Source of the DNA: Argentina anserina
Taxonomy: Eukaryota; Streptophyta; Magnoliopsida; Rosales; Rosaceae
Direction: 5' to 3'
Length of the DNA: 64,000 nt
Assembly: GCF_933775445.1 (NCBI RefSeq)
Contig: NC_065877.1
Coordinates: 3,906,001-3,970,000, forward strand
The notes under the pieces are model-generated. The model ran no database searches and had not been told where the DNA came from. It saw nothing but the letters and a program-made list of their open reading frames with translations. A program made the position numbers and the translations under genes. Shown here one piece after another: positions 34,230 through 46,439 of this stretch. Every line of letters starts with the position of its first letter. Position 1 is the stretch's first letter.

Positions 34230-36255
34230 AAGTCCGCGGCTAGTCCCACCCCGATAAGGAGAAAGAATCATACAGCTAGGTTTCATAAATGAATGAACAT
34301 GCACCGTGACGTGTCTGTTTGATTCCCCTCTTCTTTCTCCTCTGAACTTTGGTAAGGTCCCCCTCGATGATTCTCAAAGAAGAAGAAAAAAAAAGAGTCC
34401 CTCTTTGATCGATACAACGGCTAATGAAAAACTCGAAATGTTTATTCAAAATCGTCGGGTGGAGACTACACTATCTGTCTCTCTCACGTAAAACATTTGT
34501 TGTCCACAAACCTAAGCGTTTGAATTCAAAATCTGTGTCATATATGTAGCTAGAATTTGAAAACTTAAATCAAACTTTGGTGTAAATGAATGAACTCAAT
34601 GAGACAATGACAGCTTAACAAGTCGCCTTTTTTTTTTAATCAATTTCAACAACTAATATGATATAATGAGCTTCTTGTGAGTTTCACATACAAGGAGAGT
34701 AGTGTTAGACCGAATAAACTTGATTAAGTCACTTTTGCAATCTCATAGTAACGGCGCTTCAACTTATACATGAATTTTGGATCATGAGAAAGAAAGAACG
34801 TTGTAGAAGATATTATACTTATATTCACGTACTCTCATAAGTTCGCTCTAAGAAGTCTTAATGGCAATTTACCAATGTTAACGATCGAGTTAGAAGTACC
34901 CTATCATTCTATTATAAATGTGAATCCATTACCAAATTAATGCATGTCCGAAGTATGGAATGAGCAACAAATTTAGTTTCATGAAATACAAGCCTAAAAG
35001 TAATATAATGAAGACTAGCAGTTTAGTTTTTGATGTCTCACACTAGTTTGATCTGATTTACAAAGTGGTGCAAAGCGGCAGAGATTTTTTTTTTGAATCA
35101 ATTGAATTTAAATATGAGTACTGTAATTAATTACAAATGATTTAACTAAGAAAATGTATGATTGCCCCAATACTACAGCAGTTCATCAAATATGCATGAT
35201 GGTAATGGCACATTGTAGCTAGCTAGCTAGCACAAAAGTGTTGGTCTTTCGGAACACTTTGTAATTTGCACATGACTCCAGTGGGATTAGGAAATAAACA
35301 AAAGAACATCTTAACTCTTTCGAATCAACCAGGCTAGCTGTAAGAGATAATCAGCGGTTCGTAGGTTGCCGCACTTGGGCTGGAACAACGGCGGTGATGG
35401 ACCCAACTGAGATTTTCCCAGATTCGCGGAGTCGCCGACCACACATGTGACGTAACCGTCCTTCTCAAATCTTTACCACATTCCACGTGTGAGCGAGGTT
35501 TGGTTGCTTTGTTTTTTGGTCAGATAATCGCAAGGTATGCTACTTCTTGACTTTCGAACGCCTCACGTTTGTTGGTATATAACTATAGCCGTATAATAAT
35601 TAACTAGCTATGACGAAAGATATCAATTCGGATCAAATATCGTTGTTGACGAATTTGAACATGTACATAGTGTTGAGATATGAAGAAGACAAGGATTGTA
35701 TACCAACAAACTTGAGGTGTTCGAAAGTATAGAGAATTAGTTACCCATTTGTTACATGTAGCTGATGCAGGTATGTCGATCGATCACTGTGGAAATCTTG
35801 GTGCATAAATTTGAAGGTGAGTCACGGTGGTTGCAGGTGGCTTGCAATGGTATTGCCGTGTTGAACATTTTAATTGAACCAACGATCACCAATGAGTTGC
35901 AAAGGAGAAAGAGTCTAGAAGGACCAATAGAGAAGAAATGAGGAATGGTAAACGACGGGAAATGACAAAACAAAGTGAAAAACACTCTTTATAATTGAGG
36001 TGTAATGAACATAAGAAGGGTTAGTGAGTACGCAAGGGTTTAAGAGGAAAAATTATTATATGTGCATGGTACATTCGCACATAGTCTACATTGCGTAATA
36101 TTTTAATATTATTGGTATGTTTTTACTGTATTTATTTCTGATTAGTTACTTATATTTAAATAATATTTTGTCATTTCACTGTATCCATATTTACCACACC
36201 ATGTAGTAATATAATTGGTTGTGTACATCACATGGAAGTGTCACGTGGTGTTCTG
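34230..36255. other. intergenic upstream of RCI2 copy 2
   Basis: AT-rich with short tracts of poly-T. It holds the diverged duplicate block 35362-35455 and the inverted repeat described separately. The 77-codon minus frame at 35752-35985 has no family match. Confidence 0.45.
35551..35727. repeat. inverted repeat with 29-bp arms and 119-nt loop
   Basis: Left arm 35551-35579 (CTTTCGAACGCCTCACGTTT..) pairs with right arm 35699-35727 at 27 of 29 positions. No target duplication was found at the outer edges. It could be a small MITE or a hairpin RNA source. Confidence 0.75.
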
Positions 36256-36263
36256 GGTACACA

Positions 36264-36452
36264 TAGTAGCGGAGCTAGAAGTTACAATTGAGAGGGGCCA
36301 ATCTGAAGCTAAAGCTTAGAGTGGGGTGCCAATATATATGATTATCATAGGTTTGAGTGTTATTAAGCTAAATTTTAAAGAACAAAACTACAAGGATCTA
36401 ACATATAGGGGGTGCCATGGCACCTATTGGCACTCTCCTAGCTCCACCCCTG
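36264..36452. mobile_element. 189-bp hAT-type MITE
   Basis: The left end reads TAGTAGCGGAGCTAG and the right end CTAGCTCCACCCCTG, inverted copies with a few mismatches. Outer flanks GGTACACA and GGAATACA are similar (6 of 8), a worn 8-bp duplication. The GCGGAGCTAG terminus is typical of plant hAT elements. No coding sequence. Confidence 0.7.
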
Positions 36453-39400
36453 GGAATACAGAATAATTAGTGGTTTAAGAGGTTTATACTTTATACGGGA
36501 TTTAGGCTTCAAATATATGCTCAGTGTTATAGAAGAGGGTGTTTTACGAACCCTACATATTGAGGGTTTATGCAAAACAAGGTGCAGGGTGCTCAATCTG
36601 AAGAACTCACTGGTCGCAGGCACGGATCCTCTACTAACAAGGAAGGTACTTCGATCCCTTAGCTTGCCTAATTAAAATGCTATACATTTGTATTGGTCAT
36701 TGTCCAATTCTCTGATAGTGGATTACTGAATTTATTGGTCGGACTAATTTCTTCTTCGATCTTCTATACTGTGACTTCAAATTGCTGATGGGGAATGACT
36801 GACCCTCTACAATCTAGATTAATATAATGGATACATATATATACTCTATATACATAATAGGGTAGACAATTTTGTTATGGTTGTTTGCAATTTTCCCTTA
36901 CAAACTGGATTATATTATTGCTTCTCCTCCTGTTGTTGAATATCTGTTGCTTATGTAGACCAAATAATTGTGTAAGTGCAGGACTAATCGAAACTGATCG
37001 AGGGGGCTATTGAATTAATGCTGCACTGCACAGGTGTGATAAGTTTGAAAACTTAGGTGCACGTCTTGCAGTCATTAGAGGGCAGCACGAATGAATTTCA
37101 CTACAATATGATGCAATTGCCGATCTATATATGTTCCGTTACACAGTGACACCGTATAATGTATATACCCTGTGTGATCAAGCTCTCATCTACCATTAAT
37201 TGCTGATGTGATCAAGTTGCATTGCTGCCGTATAATGCTTGTATTTTATATCATATGTACGTGAACTACTATATCATTCTCTTATTTACATCTGAATCCA
37301 TAAGTAGGTGAACTTCTTGCCACAGTAGAAAGTGATGAACGATAAATTTGCACGGGAAGAGATATGGTTTGAAGCAAATGCAGCATTCCATTAAGTTATT
37401 GGCGATGAGGAATGGTAAACGACGGGTGAAGCTAACAATTTTGCAGGGCTAGCAATTGATGCCACTCAAACCTGGTTACTCAGTAAGAGTGATTTAGTTG
37501 CAATTATGTTGCAAGAACAATTGTGATTATTCAAATGGGCAGGTACGTGTCACAGAATGTTTTTCATTAGTAGCTGGCTAGCATTTTGTAGTAGCTTTTA
37601 AACTTAATTAGCTGGTGTAAGCAAGAGAAGTAAAAATATGAATTTTGAAATAAACAGATGACAGCAACGCAGCATGCATGGGTGCTTTCACTGCTTTAGT
37701 ATTAACTTTCATTGTAAATGCAAATTTGTTAGATATGGAAAGTTTTGACAAGTTGAAATGCAGATCAGATTATTGTGTACTTGCAAGGGGCTAGGTTTAA
37801 AGTCCTAGTCACCCTTGAGCTATTGAATTGCAGCACTGCACAGGTGTGTATCAGAAATTCTAAGGAAGTCTTGCATTACTTGCTCTTCATTGGAGGACAA
37901 CTAGATTTTCATTTGCCTTTTCGCTATACATTTTGTTGATTTCCAATCATTCTGTGTATATGTAGATCACTTAAGCATGCTCAGGAGTTAACTCAGTTAA
38001 GAGGTCTATAACAACAGTTATTAGCTTTTAAAGTTCTCGATAGTTTAGTGCTACAGCATCATACAATCATTGTGTACCACTGCTGCATATTGGTGCATCA
38101 TGTCTTCAATTGTCTACTTCTGCTGCATACTGGTGCATCATGTTTTCCAAATATTTTAGAGAATCCGAGATGCAACTTTTATGGTAAAACATGTTCTCTA
38201 TCTATTACTCAAGTTCTTGAGTACATTTTCCCCCGTTCATCGATCAGTATATGAGGCAACTGGATTCGAAATCAAAGATTTTGAAAAAATGTTCTAAAAA
38301 AATTATTCTACTCATCAATTAGAATAGAAGTATGTATGTCTTCTACTAGTAGTAGTGCAGGTATATTTCAGAGAGTGTGTAGGGAGAACTTGAACACAGT
38401 TACCTAGGTGCTTGTGGCTATGCAAATATGTAACTAGTTGAGTATATGGAATACATCCTTACAAATCTATGTTACAGAATTGCCTCGTCTTTAAGCCAAT
38501 CCCATTGATCTGCCAATCTACCTCTGGTAAAAACCATGGTCTGAAATTGAAGACAAGATGCACTAGTAATATCAGGTACGTACAAATAATGTCTGATATT
38601 AAACTTGTTAATACATACAGTTCTAAAAGTTTTACTGAGAACTCTGAAAACTGTAGTAGCTCATTTCAATTGTCACAAGCGTATGTATATGTTTTCATGT
38701 GCTGTTGTAATCTGTTCAGTCATGAACTATACTTAGTTCTTGTACAAAAGAAAAGTTGCATATATGATGCCCTTTTATTTATCATCATAGAAAGATCTGT
38801 GGATCTATTATATTACATCTGGTATTCTAACATATCTGTGACCCGATTTCATGACTTGTACCTCTCGATTTAGGCATAATCTCAGATCATTTTATATAGT
38901 GATTAAGTACACGCATAATCTTTTCACCTGAAAGACACTTCTATATCATCTTCAAAGTATACTTTCATCATATATACAAACATGTTATCTCATATCTCGA
39001 TTGTGTTTCCTGACTCTAAGTTAGCTACCCTACGTTCTTCACTTCTATTGATATTGTACTCTGACCTCCTATGACCACTCCAAATCAATGGCTCATTATA
39101 TATGCATCTTATTTTTATCCTGAACTTTGGCCAACAAACTTAGGTGGAGAAGCAGCATGGAAAAGCGAATGCATCATAATTGCATGATCGTCATGGGGAC
39201 CCTTCACAAACTGATTAACCGTTGCTCACATCAGTATCGAATGCACCAAGTTAGCCCTATCTATCTGCCCTCTATTTCAACTTACAGTGTTTTGAACAAT
39301 TTTCCTATTCATCATTGAAAAGCTGGATACTCAAAGCCAGCACACATAGATATGCGAAAGGTACTTGGCTTCGCCAAAATGCAGCTAACAAAAACCAGCT

Positions 39401-42128
39401 AATGCCTGCTATATGGACAAGTTCTTCTTTCTTGATGCATGACTCCCAGTTCCAGCTAGTTTCTGCAAAACATGTTATGCAAGCCAAATATTCTGATATC
39501 GATCAGATGATGACTATTAGTCTGATTGCTCTGATAGATGGTAAGCCCAACTGCCAGACTATTCATAGATGTCAATGACAATGTAGCATTGGATTTATCA
39601 CTATTATATAATAATTTGTGGGAATTAGCTTTCTAGGTGAATGCACTCTTTTAACATTAGAATAATTACTGCAGAAATTTGATAGCAGAGTTTAGCTAGC
39701 TAGCTGAACTTAAAAAGCCCTCTGTTAAAATTGTAACAAGATGCCTTCTTATTCAGACAAGTTTTGTCATCGGAAGAACTTGAATTTCCATTCAGTCATC
39801 AAGTAGCAGACAACCACATTTAGGAATAGAAATGCAATGATATGACATATGAGTCATATGACCATGAATGTCACATATATGGCATTACAATCTCTTTCTT
39901 TACTACTATGACTTCAAGTACATTTCAGAGGGTTTCTGTTGTTGGGCTAATTACTTGGACCTGCTAAGTATATGCACAGTTTGAAAATTTCCATCCATCC
40001 AAATACTTTGCTATTTTCTTTGATGACTGCTTTGAATTCTTCATACAGCTGTGACTGAGAATTCCATTTTGTCTTTCAATTATTTTCCTACTTTTTGAAA
40101 TGTCCTATCGGTGCCAGAGTGCAGAATAGCAATGGTCTGAGTTGAAGACAAAATGCAAAAATAGATAGGAGCTACCTAGGTACAATTATATTGCTGATAC
40201 TATAGTACTACCTGAATATATTGGGAACTTTGTAGATGAATTACAGATTGTGGAAGTCCGATTAACCTTTTTAGACCTGTGAACTCTTAACCATGCTTAA
40301 GTAATCTATTCAATAATGAAGGAACTATGGTATGAAAGCAAGTTGCATAGGCAGATTTGAGTAGTTGATTTTTAGCTTTGATGCTGGGTAGGAGGATCTG
40401 GTGTTACATCATGTGATCAAGTTGCCTTGCTGCAACACTATTCTAGTATATCTGAAACCCTATCTCATCATATCTACTACTCTTATCTTCTTATCTTTGC
40501 TTTTGAATTGATATGTAATCTCATGCTCTGTCAAAAACCAATCAAGAATATATTGTATTAGACTATAAGTGTTTTCACCCTAATTGATTTACTTCTTTGC
40601 GTATTTTATTTAATGGAATTTTACTCGGACATTGGCAGAAGAACAGCATGGGCTATAATGTTTAGTAAAATAGAGTTGTATGAGATTGAGGGTCATTGAC
40701 AGACCTGAAAAAGTGATTGCTCTCATCAGATTATCATTCAAGAAAACCAAACATTCAGCTGCCTCCTATCTAACTGCCTCTACTAACTCTCACATATGCT
40801 TGTTCCTCACTTAAAGTGTTGTAACATATTTCCCAATGTTCATATACACAAATGCACACATATTCACATATGCACACCTGAAAACCAGAACCATGATTAT
40901 ATACACAAATATAGAAAAGACGGCTAATTTGGCTAAACCATAGTGATAGTGACTAATCACCAAATGAGCACATGTTATGGGAACCCTTTTTTAAGAATAT
41001 CAGAACCAAGTGCCTTGGATATTGGTGGCACCCAAGAAAAGCAAGAAGAAAATGCTAGCAGATCAAACAGGCTGGTCTTTGTTTGGAGCACCCTGGCAGT
41101 CTGGCACCGCCTCTCTGAATTCAATTCATACATAAAAAATATACAGCAATCATATTGATATTCATGGTGTCCTAAATATATGTACATGTGTGTGTGCAGA
41201 TTAGATGAGTCTGGTGATCATGTGCAGAATGGCAGAGGAAGCAGAGACAATTGGGGCAGCAGAGAACTGGTAATGCCGATGAATCATGAACCACATTTTA
41301 GGTCCATTTCTATTAAAAATCTCATTTATAACTGTCTACCGCAGCCAACAGTGTACGAATCCCTTTGAATTATTTGAACCTCTTTCATCCCATGAATGGC
41401 CATCCACTTATTTATTCACTCAGGTATATGTTTATATTATCCTCCCAATTTTTCCCACATCTTTGCCTACCACGCTGTATTTTGTTTACAGTATCTGTGT
41501 ACGTCACTCCTCTTGTTCTTCATTAGTTTAATCCCTTTGATGATCTTCGTACCATTTCCAAGTACATGTTTTGCTTAACAATAATAAGTTCCATACGGTG
41601 GTTTAAGGTTGTTGCATGCTCAGCCCTAAGTGCACTTAACATTTAATCCGGAACGAGATGGAGTCATTAGAGCTAGCCAACAAAGAATAATCAATGTCGG
41701 CAAGCCATGTTGTTTGCAAGTTCAAAGTACGTACATCCGAATTCTGATCCACACATTCGATATGCATAGTCTACATTAATAAGTCATTAAGGGAAAATTA
41801 AGGGTATTTCAGCTGTCATACATCATAATCATACTACAGCATTTAGTATTGGAAACTACTGAGCTTAAAGATTCAGCATGTTCGTTGGTAATTAATAGCG
41901 ACTAAACGCAGCTCCAAATTAAGAACCAGATCGACAGTCGGTACGTACAGTTTAGGTACGAGCGGAGATATATATCTGCTCTAAATATTAAGAACTAGAA
42001 GTTTCACTGTGTTTGATGTTGTTGCATACTCAGTTTAAGTACTCTTAAATATTAATCTGGTAAAAAATTACAGGCGTCATTGCTACTGAAGAATAAAAAC
42101 GTCGGCAGGTGTGGTAGTTCACACCAAT
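36453..42128 (+). other. 5.7-kb region with diverged repeat modules, possible non-coding transcription unit
   Basis: No protein family is recognised in any frame, although several 60-134-codon frames exist. Short modules recur: CTGCACTGCACAGGTGTG-like text near 37020 and 37830, GTGATCAAGTTGC.TTGCTGC near 37210 and 40412, GGTCTGA.TTGAAGACAA.ATGC near 38540 and 40133, and CTGCTGCATA.TGGTGCATCATG twice at 38080-38145. Donor-like GGTACGTAC and GGTACGTGT occur near 38575 and 37541. This could be a spliced long non-coding RNA or an old decayed gene; without transcripts neither can be preferred. Confidence 0.3.
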
Positions 42129-42290
42129 CAGGGGCGGATCTAGCCTATGTTGTGGATGACTCGAGCATCCCCAGCTCAGAGAAAAAAATTAGGATTTAAA
42201 TATTTTGTTTCAGGGATTCTCCTAAGCCAAGAACCCCAAATAACCAACGCTACACGCATTTTAGGTCCTTTTTGTAACCAATAATAATAA
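42129..42290. mobile_element. hAT-like terminus and an old LINE tail
   Basis: CAGGGGCGGATCTAGCC at 42129 looks like a hAT 5' terminus, but no partner end was found. Further on, TTTTAGGTCCTTTTTGTAACC followed by AATAATAATAA resembles the 3' end of the LINE described next, so an older LINE tail may lie here. Confidence 0.4.
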
Positions 42291-42315
42291 CCAACGTTAT
42301 ACATTTGTTTCCTTT

Positions 42316-42541
42316 ATATTTTTAGAGAGTGTAACATGGTTACTAATGTCTTGGCCAAAAAGAATATTTCTCATGAGTTGGAGCTGATTGAGTTTGTTGA
42401 TCCCCCTGCACATGTTGCGCAAGCTTTCTTAGACAATATGACCAGTGTTGCTAGATGTAGACGCACATGAGCCTGCTTTAATATTTAGTCTGTATTTTTT
42501 TGTTTCTGGGCCTTTTAGGTCCCCTTTGTAACAAAAAAAAA
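42316..42541 (+). mobile_element. 5'-truncated LINE with poly-A tail and about 25-bp target duplication
   Basis: The frame NMVTNVLAKKNISHELELIE, FVDPPAHVAQAFLDN is the end of a LINE RNase H domain. It is followed by a 3' UTR ending GGGCCTTTTAGGTCCCC.. and an A tail at about 42533-42541. The flanks CCAACGTTATACATTTGTTT.. (42291-42315) and CCAACGCTACACATTTATTT.. (42542-42566) match with about four differences, a target-site duplication typical of LINE insertion. Confidence 0.75.
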
Positions 42542-42566
42542 CCAACGCTACACATTTATTTCCCTT

Positions 42567-43200
42567 CCAAACTTTACTATTCTTCCTCAATAACGTTTTC
42601 TCCACCAAGTATCTCTTCTTCTAGAATGTTAGTTAGGTTAATTACTAACTAGTATGTTGCTTATTTATTCAAATGTGTATTTGTGTTAGATTTTGACTAT
42701 GTACGCTGTTTTGTCTGATATATATGAGTATTTTTTTTCAATGGTTATAGGTGTCTATTAGACTAAAATGACAAATTTGAGTCCAACCCAAAACTTTCGA
42801 GAAAAAAAAATGGTTTCAATGAAATGTCTCGTCTACAAGTCCAAATTCAAATTACATTCATTTCTTATATTTCTTAAGCTTTATTGATCAACCGCGATCT
42901 TTAATTCAGTTTCTATTAGTCATTTCTTAACATTTCGAACCGCTAATTATAAAATGCTCTTGTAAATGATTTTGGATTACGATGTGTTACATGAATATTT
43001 ATTTAGCCAATTTATGTTATTTGTATATATGCATTAGAAGAGTAAGTTTTATTACATTAACTGATTATATAGATCAATTTTGATTTCAATTAGTAAAATT
43101 CTTTTAAACCGTCAAGATTTTTTACTGCTCTTTTATAATTAAATTTAAGCATTTTTAATGATCCAATCTTGAATCGCCGGCTGACACCAATGAGAGCGAA
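42567..43200. other. intergenic, AT-rich
   Basis: No coding sequence or paired repeat was recognised. Confidence 0.4.
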
Positions 43201-43206
43201 TTGGAG

Positions 43207-43681
43207 TTATCTAGTGAGCAAAAGCAAACCTGAGGTCCATATTTGTTCTTGCTGGGTTCGATCATTATCATGCATCTCAATCATTCTCATAATTTTCTGG
43301 GTGGCGGGGTTGTCACTTTGCTTGGTGCTCAAGCCGGGGACATACTGTGCATCCTCATAAACAGCACACGTGGCAAAGAACCAGAGGCCATTTCGTCCAA
43401 AATCCATGGACCATATATGTTGCTGGAAACCAAAACAGAGTCACGTGATGTTCATACCGGCACTTGAATGCCACCACCTCCAAATCAATTTCTGCAAAAC
43501 CAGCGACCCTTCTCCCCCACTGGTACATGCACCAAGCAAACCCAGTTGACGGGGAAAGAAACTTCAATTCAAAGATGCTCCGCCGGGGACCCCCAACTGT
43601 TGATGGCGCCAAATCGGGTATTGGGTGCTCGATTGTCCGCGTGTACCTTGCACTGTAAGCCTCCACGTGGAAATTAGCCAT
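43207..43681 (-). CDS. unrecognised gene or recent pseudogene, two overlapping frames
   Basis: This patch is clearly richer in GC than its surroundings. One minus frame (43681-43355, 108 codons) starts MANFHVEAYSARYTRTIEHP and contains FAWCMYQWGRRVAGFAEIDL. A second frame (to 43207) overlaps its end and reads MDFGRNGLWFFATCAVYEDA, QYVPGLSTKQSDN, ATQKIMRMIEMHDNDRTQQE. The second looks protein-like up to a possible donor CTCAG/GTTTGC near 43228. A single gene could be split by a frameshift near 43400-43450, since an intron joining the frames would be only about 35 bp. TATAAATA lies 32 bp before the first ATG, too close for a normal leader. I cannot name the family. Confidence 0.4.
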
Positions 43682-43712
43682 GCTTTGATCGATGCTTAAT
43701 TAGTCCCGTCGA

Positions 43713-43720
43713 TATTTATA
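43713..43720 (-). promoter_or_regulatory. TATA-like box before the unrecognised frame
   Basis: Minus-strand TATAAATA, 32 bp before the candidate ATG at 43681. If used, transcription would start at about the ATG, so the true start codon may lie further in. Confidence 0.35.
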
Positions 43721-43721
43721 T

Positions 43722-45610
43722 GGTTCTGTATTGGTGGAATGGTGGTCCAGAACATAGAAATGAAGATATGGAATCGTTTCACTAAAAATTGCCAACTCTG
43801 GTTTGGGATTGCTTCTCATATTCTAATTGATTATGCGATATAGTAGAGCAACGTTTTAATCTTCTGTAGATGACAGGAAAACCATGATTAGAGATTACAG
43901 CCTAGAGAGGGCAAACTGTCCTCTACACACACGACAGACGACACATTCAATCAACTGGCCCCTTCTTCTGATTATCATAATCTGGATGAGCTTAATTAGG
44001 TGAGTTACCTGCTCTAATTTTGGTGAAAGCAATGGAGATAAGAGCTGAGATTTGATAGGATCAATAATGCAAAGTGAAAGTTTTAAGGCTCTTTGCAAGA
44101 GGATTGAAGCTGGGGAAGAGGTACCGGTAAATCAATGGAATTGCGAGAGCGAAACTGCATGCATGCTCACTTCTCGAATGCAATGCCAACCCTAGCTGTG
44201 GATTAGATAAAGACCTTTAACCAACATTGAAAGTATTGTATAGCTCATATCATATATTATATAATAATAGAAAGCCAATCAAGATTAATTAAGAAGAACT
44301 AGAAAACCTTTTAGAGCAACCTTTTAGCTCCATTGCATATTTGCATTCCTAAGTTACGTTCAAGATGATGAGCTATTATCACTATAGAGCAAGTTCATTA
44401 TAGTAGAGGAGTTGGCTATTAACCTAGTTAACTCATAATCTACCGAAAATCATATCAAGCTTTAAAATATCTTTTACTTTATTAAGTAGTGGATCCTACA
44501 TATAACCAAGAGTATAAAGTTCGTGATCTTGGTGTCTCCTAATTGCTTGCTTTATTCACAGTGATCACACACAGTCACACATCGACTCATAGAAGAAATT
44601 AAAAGGGCCTATCATGTCATTTGATATGAAAATCCTTGCATGCTTCAATGAGTATATTGGAGTATTGGACGGGCAGTTGTGACATTTTGGTTGCCTTAAT
44701 CAAGCAGAGCACAAAGACTCCATCATCCAATGTGTGGTATTCTCAGATTCTACTTATCTTCGAATACGTACAATTGTGTATTGGGGTCATTCTTTTGGCG
44801 GATAGCTTGGAACTCATCTTTCAAAATAGCTAATAGTTTTCTATTTTTAATTTTTAATAGGTTATACATCATCCAAAAACAATTATTCTTACGATGAAAT
44901 ATAGATGCTTTTAACGCTCTTACCTTTGTCTGTACTTTAGAGACTTAAATCACGAAATAGTTCATATTTCCATTTAGCATACAATGATCTCTTATTTCCG
45001 ACATATAATCCATCTTACTTAATTACTCATAAAAATGACTTAGAATTCGCAAAAATCACCAACTTTTGTGTATGTGAAAAAGACGTCTCTCCAATCATGA
45101 AGGGAAGTAGATTTATAAAAACCCATGATGAGCAGGTCAATCAATTGTTAATGCTTTAATCCATAATTCTCAAACCATGATTGTAAGTTTCAACTTGAAA
45201 AAGAGAAACACCGTGCCAAATATATATCATAAAGTCGATCATTCATGTATACATGATAATGATGTCGATGTTGTTGTTTTCCTTTTCCATTATGAACTCC
45301 AAACATAAAGTCCACAACTACAGGACCCAAATCTACCTATAATGTTATAAGATAACATAACAAATCCTAGAGGATAATATGCTCTATTCCAGTACAGAGA
45401 ATAGGGACATCAAATGACCCACCCATTCTTGCTAGAACAAAACCATCTTACATAAGCAAGTTCTACACTCACGTTTGTTACCCCGGACTGTCTAAATCTT
45501 GACTAAGTCTATGCTTACTCCCGGACTGTACTAACTCGGATTAGGATACAGTAATTCCCGACCCATATTTGGTACAGTCTCGTACTAACGGCCCCAAGAA
45601 CTAAATGTAG
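43722..45610. other. intergenic, no gene recognised
   Basis: AT-rich DNA with only short frames. No terminal repeats were identified by eye. Confidence 0.4.
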
Positions 45611-45619
45611 CTAATGTCA

Positions 45620-46130
45620 AACATTGTCAAGTTCTTTAGCATCCCAATCTCCTCCAGCAAGCACGACATGAACCATTGTTCATCATAATAACCTCATTCA
45701 AGTTCGACATGTTGGTCAAGCTCACCAGAATACAACCATGGAACTTGTTGTTGCCCAGAACAATAACAAAAACCGGGCAAGTTCCCGAAATTTTCTGGCA
45801 GATCGAAACGGAAGTGATTGTGGTTGATGAAAATAGCATCCAAGTCCTTGTCAAACAGCTCCTTGGGCACAGTCCCCTCGAACTCATTAAACCTCATATC
45901 TAAGAACTTGAGCTTCAGGAGGTGAAGCACAACACCACCATGGCGAGAATGTGGAACTATGGCGAGATCTGTGAGCAGCCCAAGCTCCTTTGGCAAGTAC
46001 CCAACAATATTGCCATGGTTGAGGTCAATGCTGATGACGGTTCAGATTGAGCTGTTGTTGAGAGCAGGAGCACAAAACACCCGACGTAGCTGCACACTTC
46101 AAATTTTTGTGAGCAACCCAAGCTCCTCTA
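45620..46130 (-). pseudogene. leucine-rich-repeat extensin (LRX) fragment
   Basis: LRX proteins sit in the cell wall and bind RALF peptides through an LRR domain. The minus strand reads VFCAPALNNSS, a stop, then SIDLNHGNIVGYLPKELGLL, LKFLDMRFNEFEGTVPKELF, DKDLDAIFINHNHFRFDLPE and FGNLP. In a second frame it continues NNKFHGCILVSLTNMSNLNE, VIMMNNGS. These are the consecutive LRX repeats in the right order. Stops, a frame change near 45770 and loss of the repeats between TDLAI and LKFLD show decay. The signal peptide, the start and the extensin tail are absent, so only the middle of the LRR domain remains. Confidence 0.85.
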
Positions 46131-46439
46131 GTCGCCAGTGTTAGAAAGTCCGCCCGAATTCATCACCTCTTCATAATCTCGAAAATTGGAGACGCACGGA
46201 TTAGCTAATCTCATTAAAGCTAATCCCGTGTTTTTCCAAATAAGGGTTTCAAACTAACTTTTTTCACTCTATAGTCCAACCACAGCTAATCCGAAGTAAC
46301 AAACGTGCCCAACAGTCCAACACCACCCATCCTTTCTTATCTGGGCAATTGCCCTACAGATACTGTGTGTGCTTCACGCTCTCAAGTCTCAAGGCTTAAG
46401 TTGCCCTCACTTCCAATAATCAAGCAAATTATTATTCTA

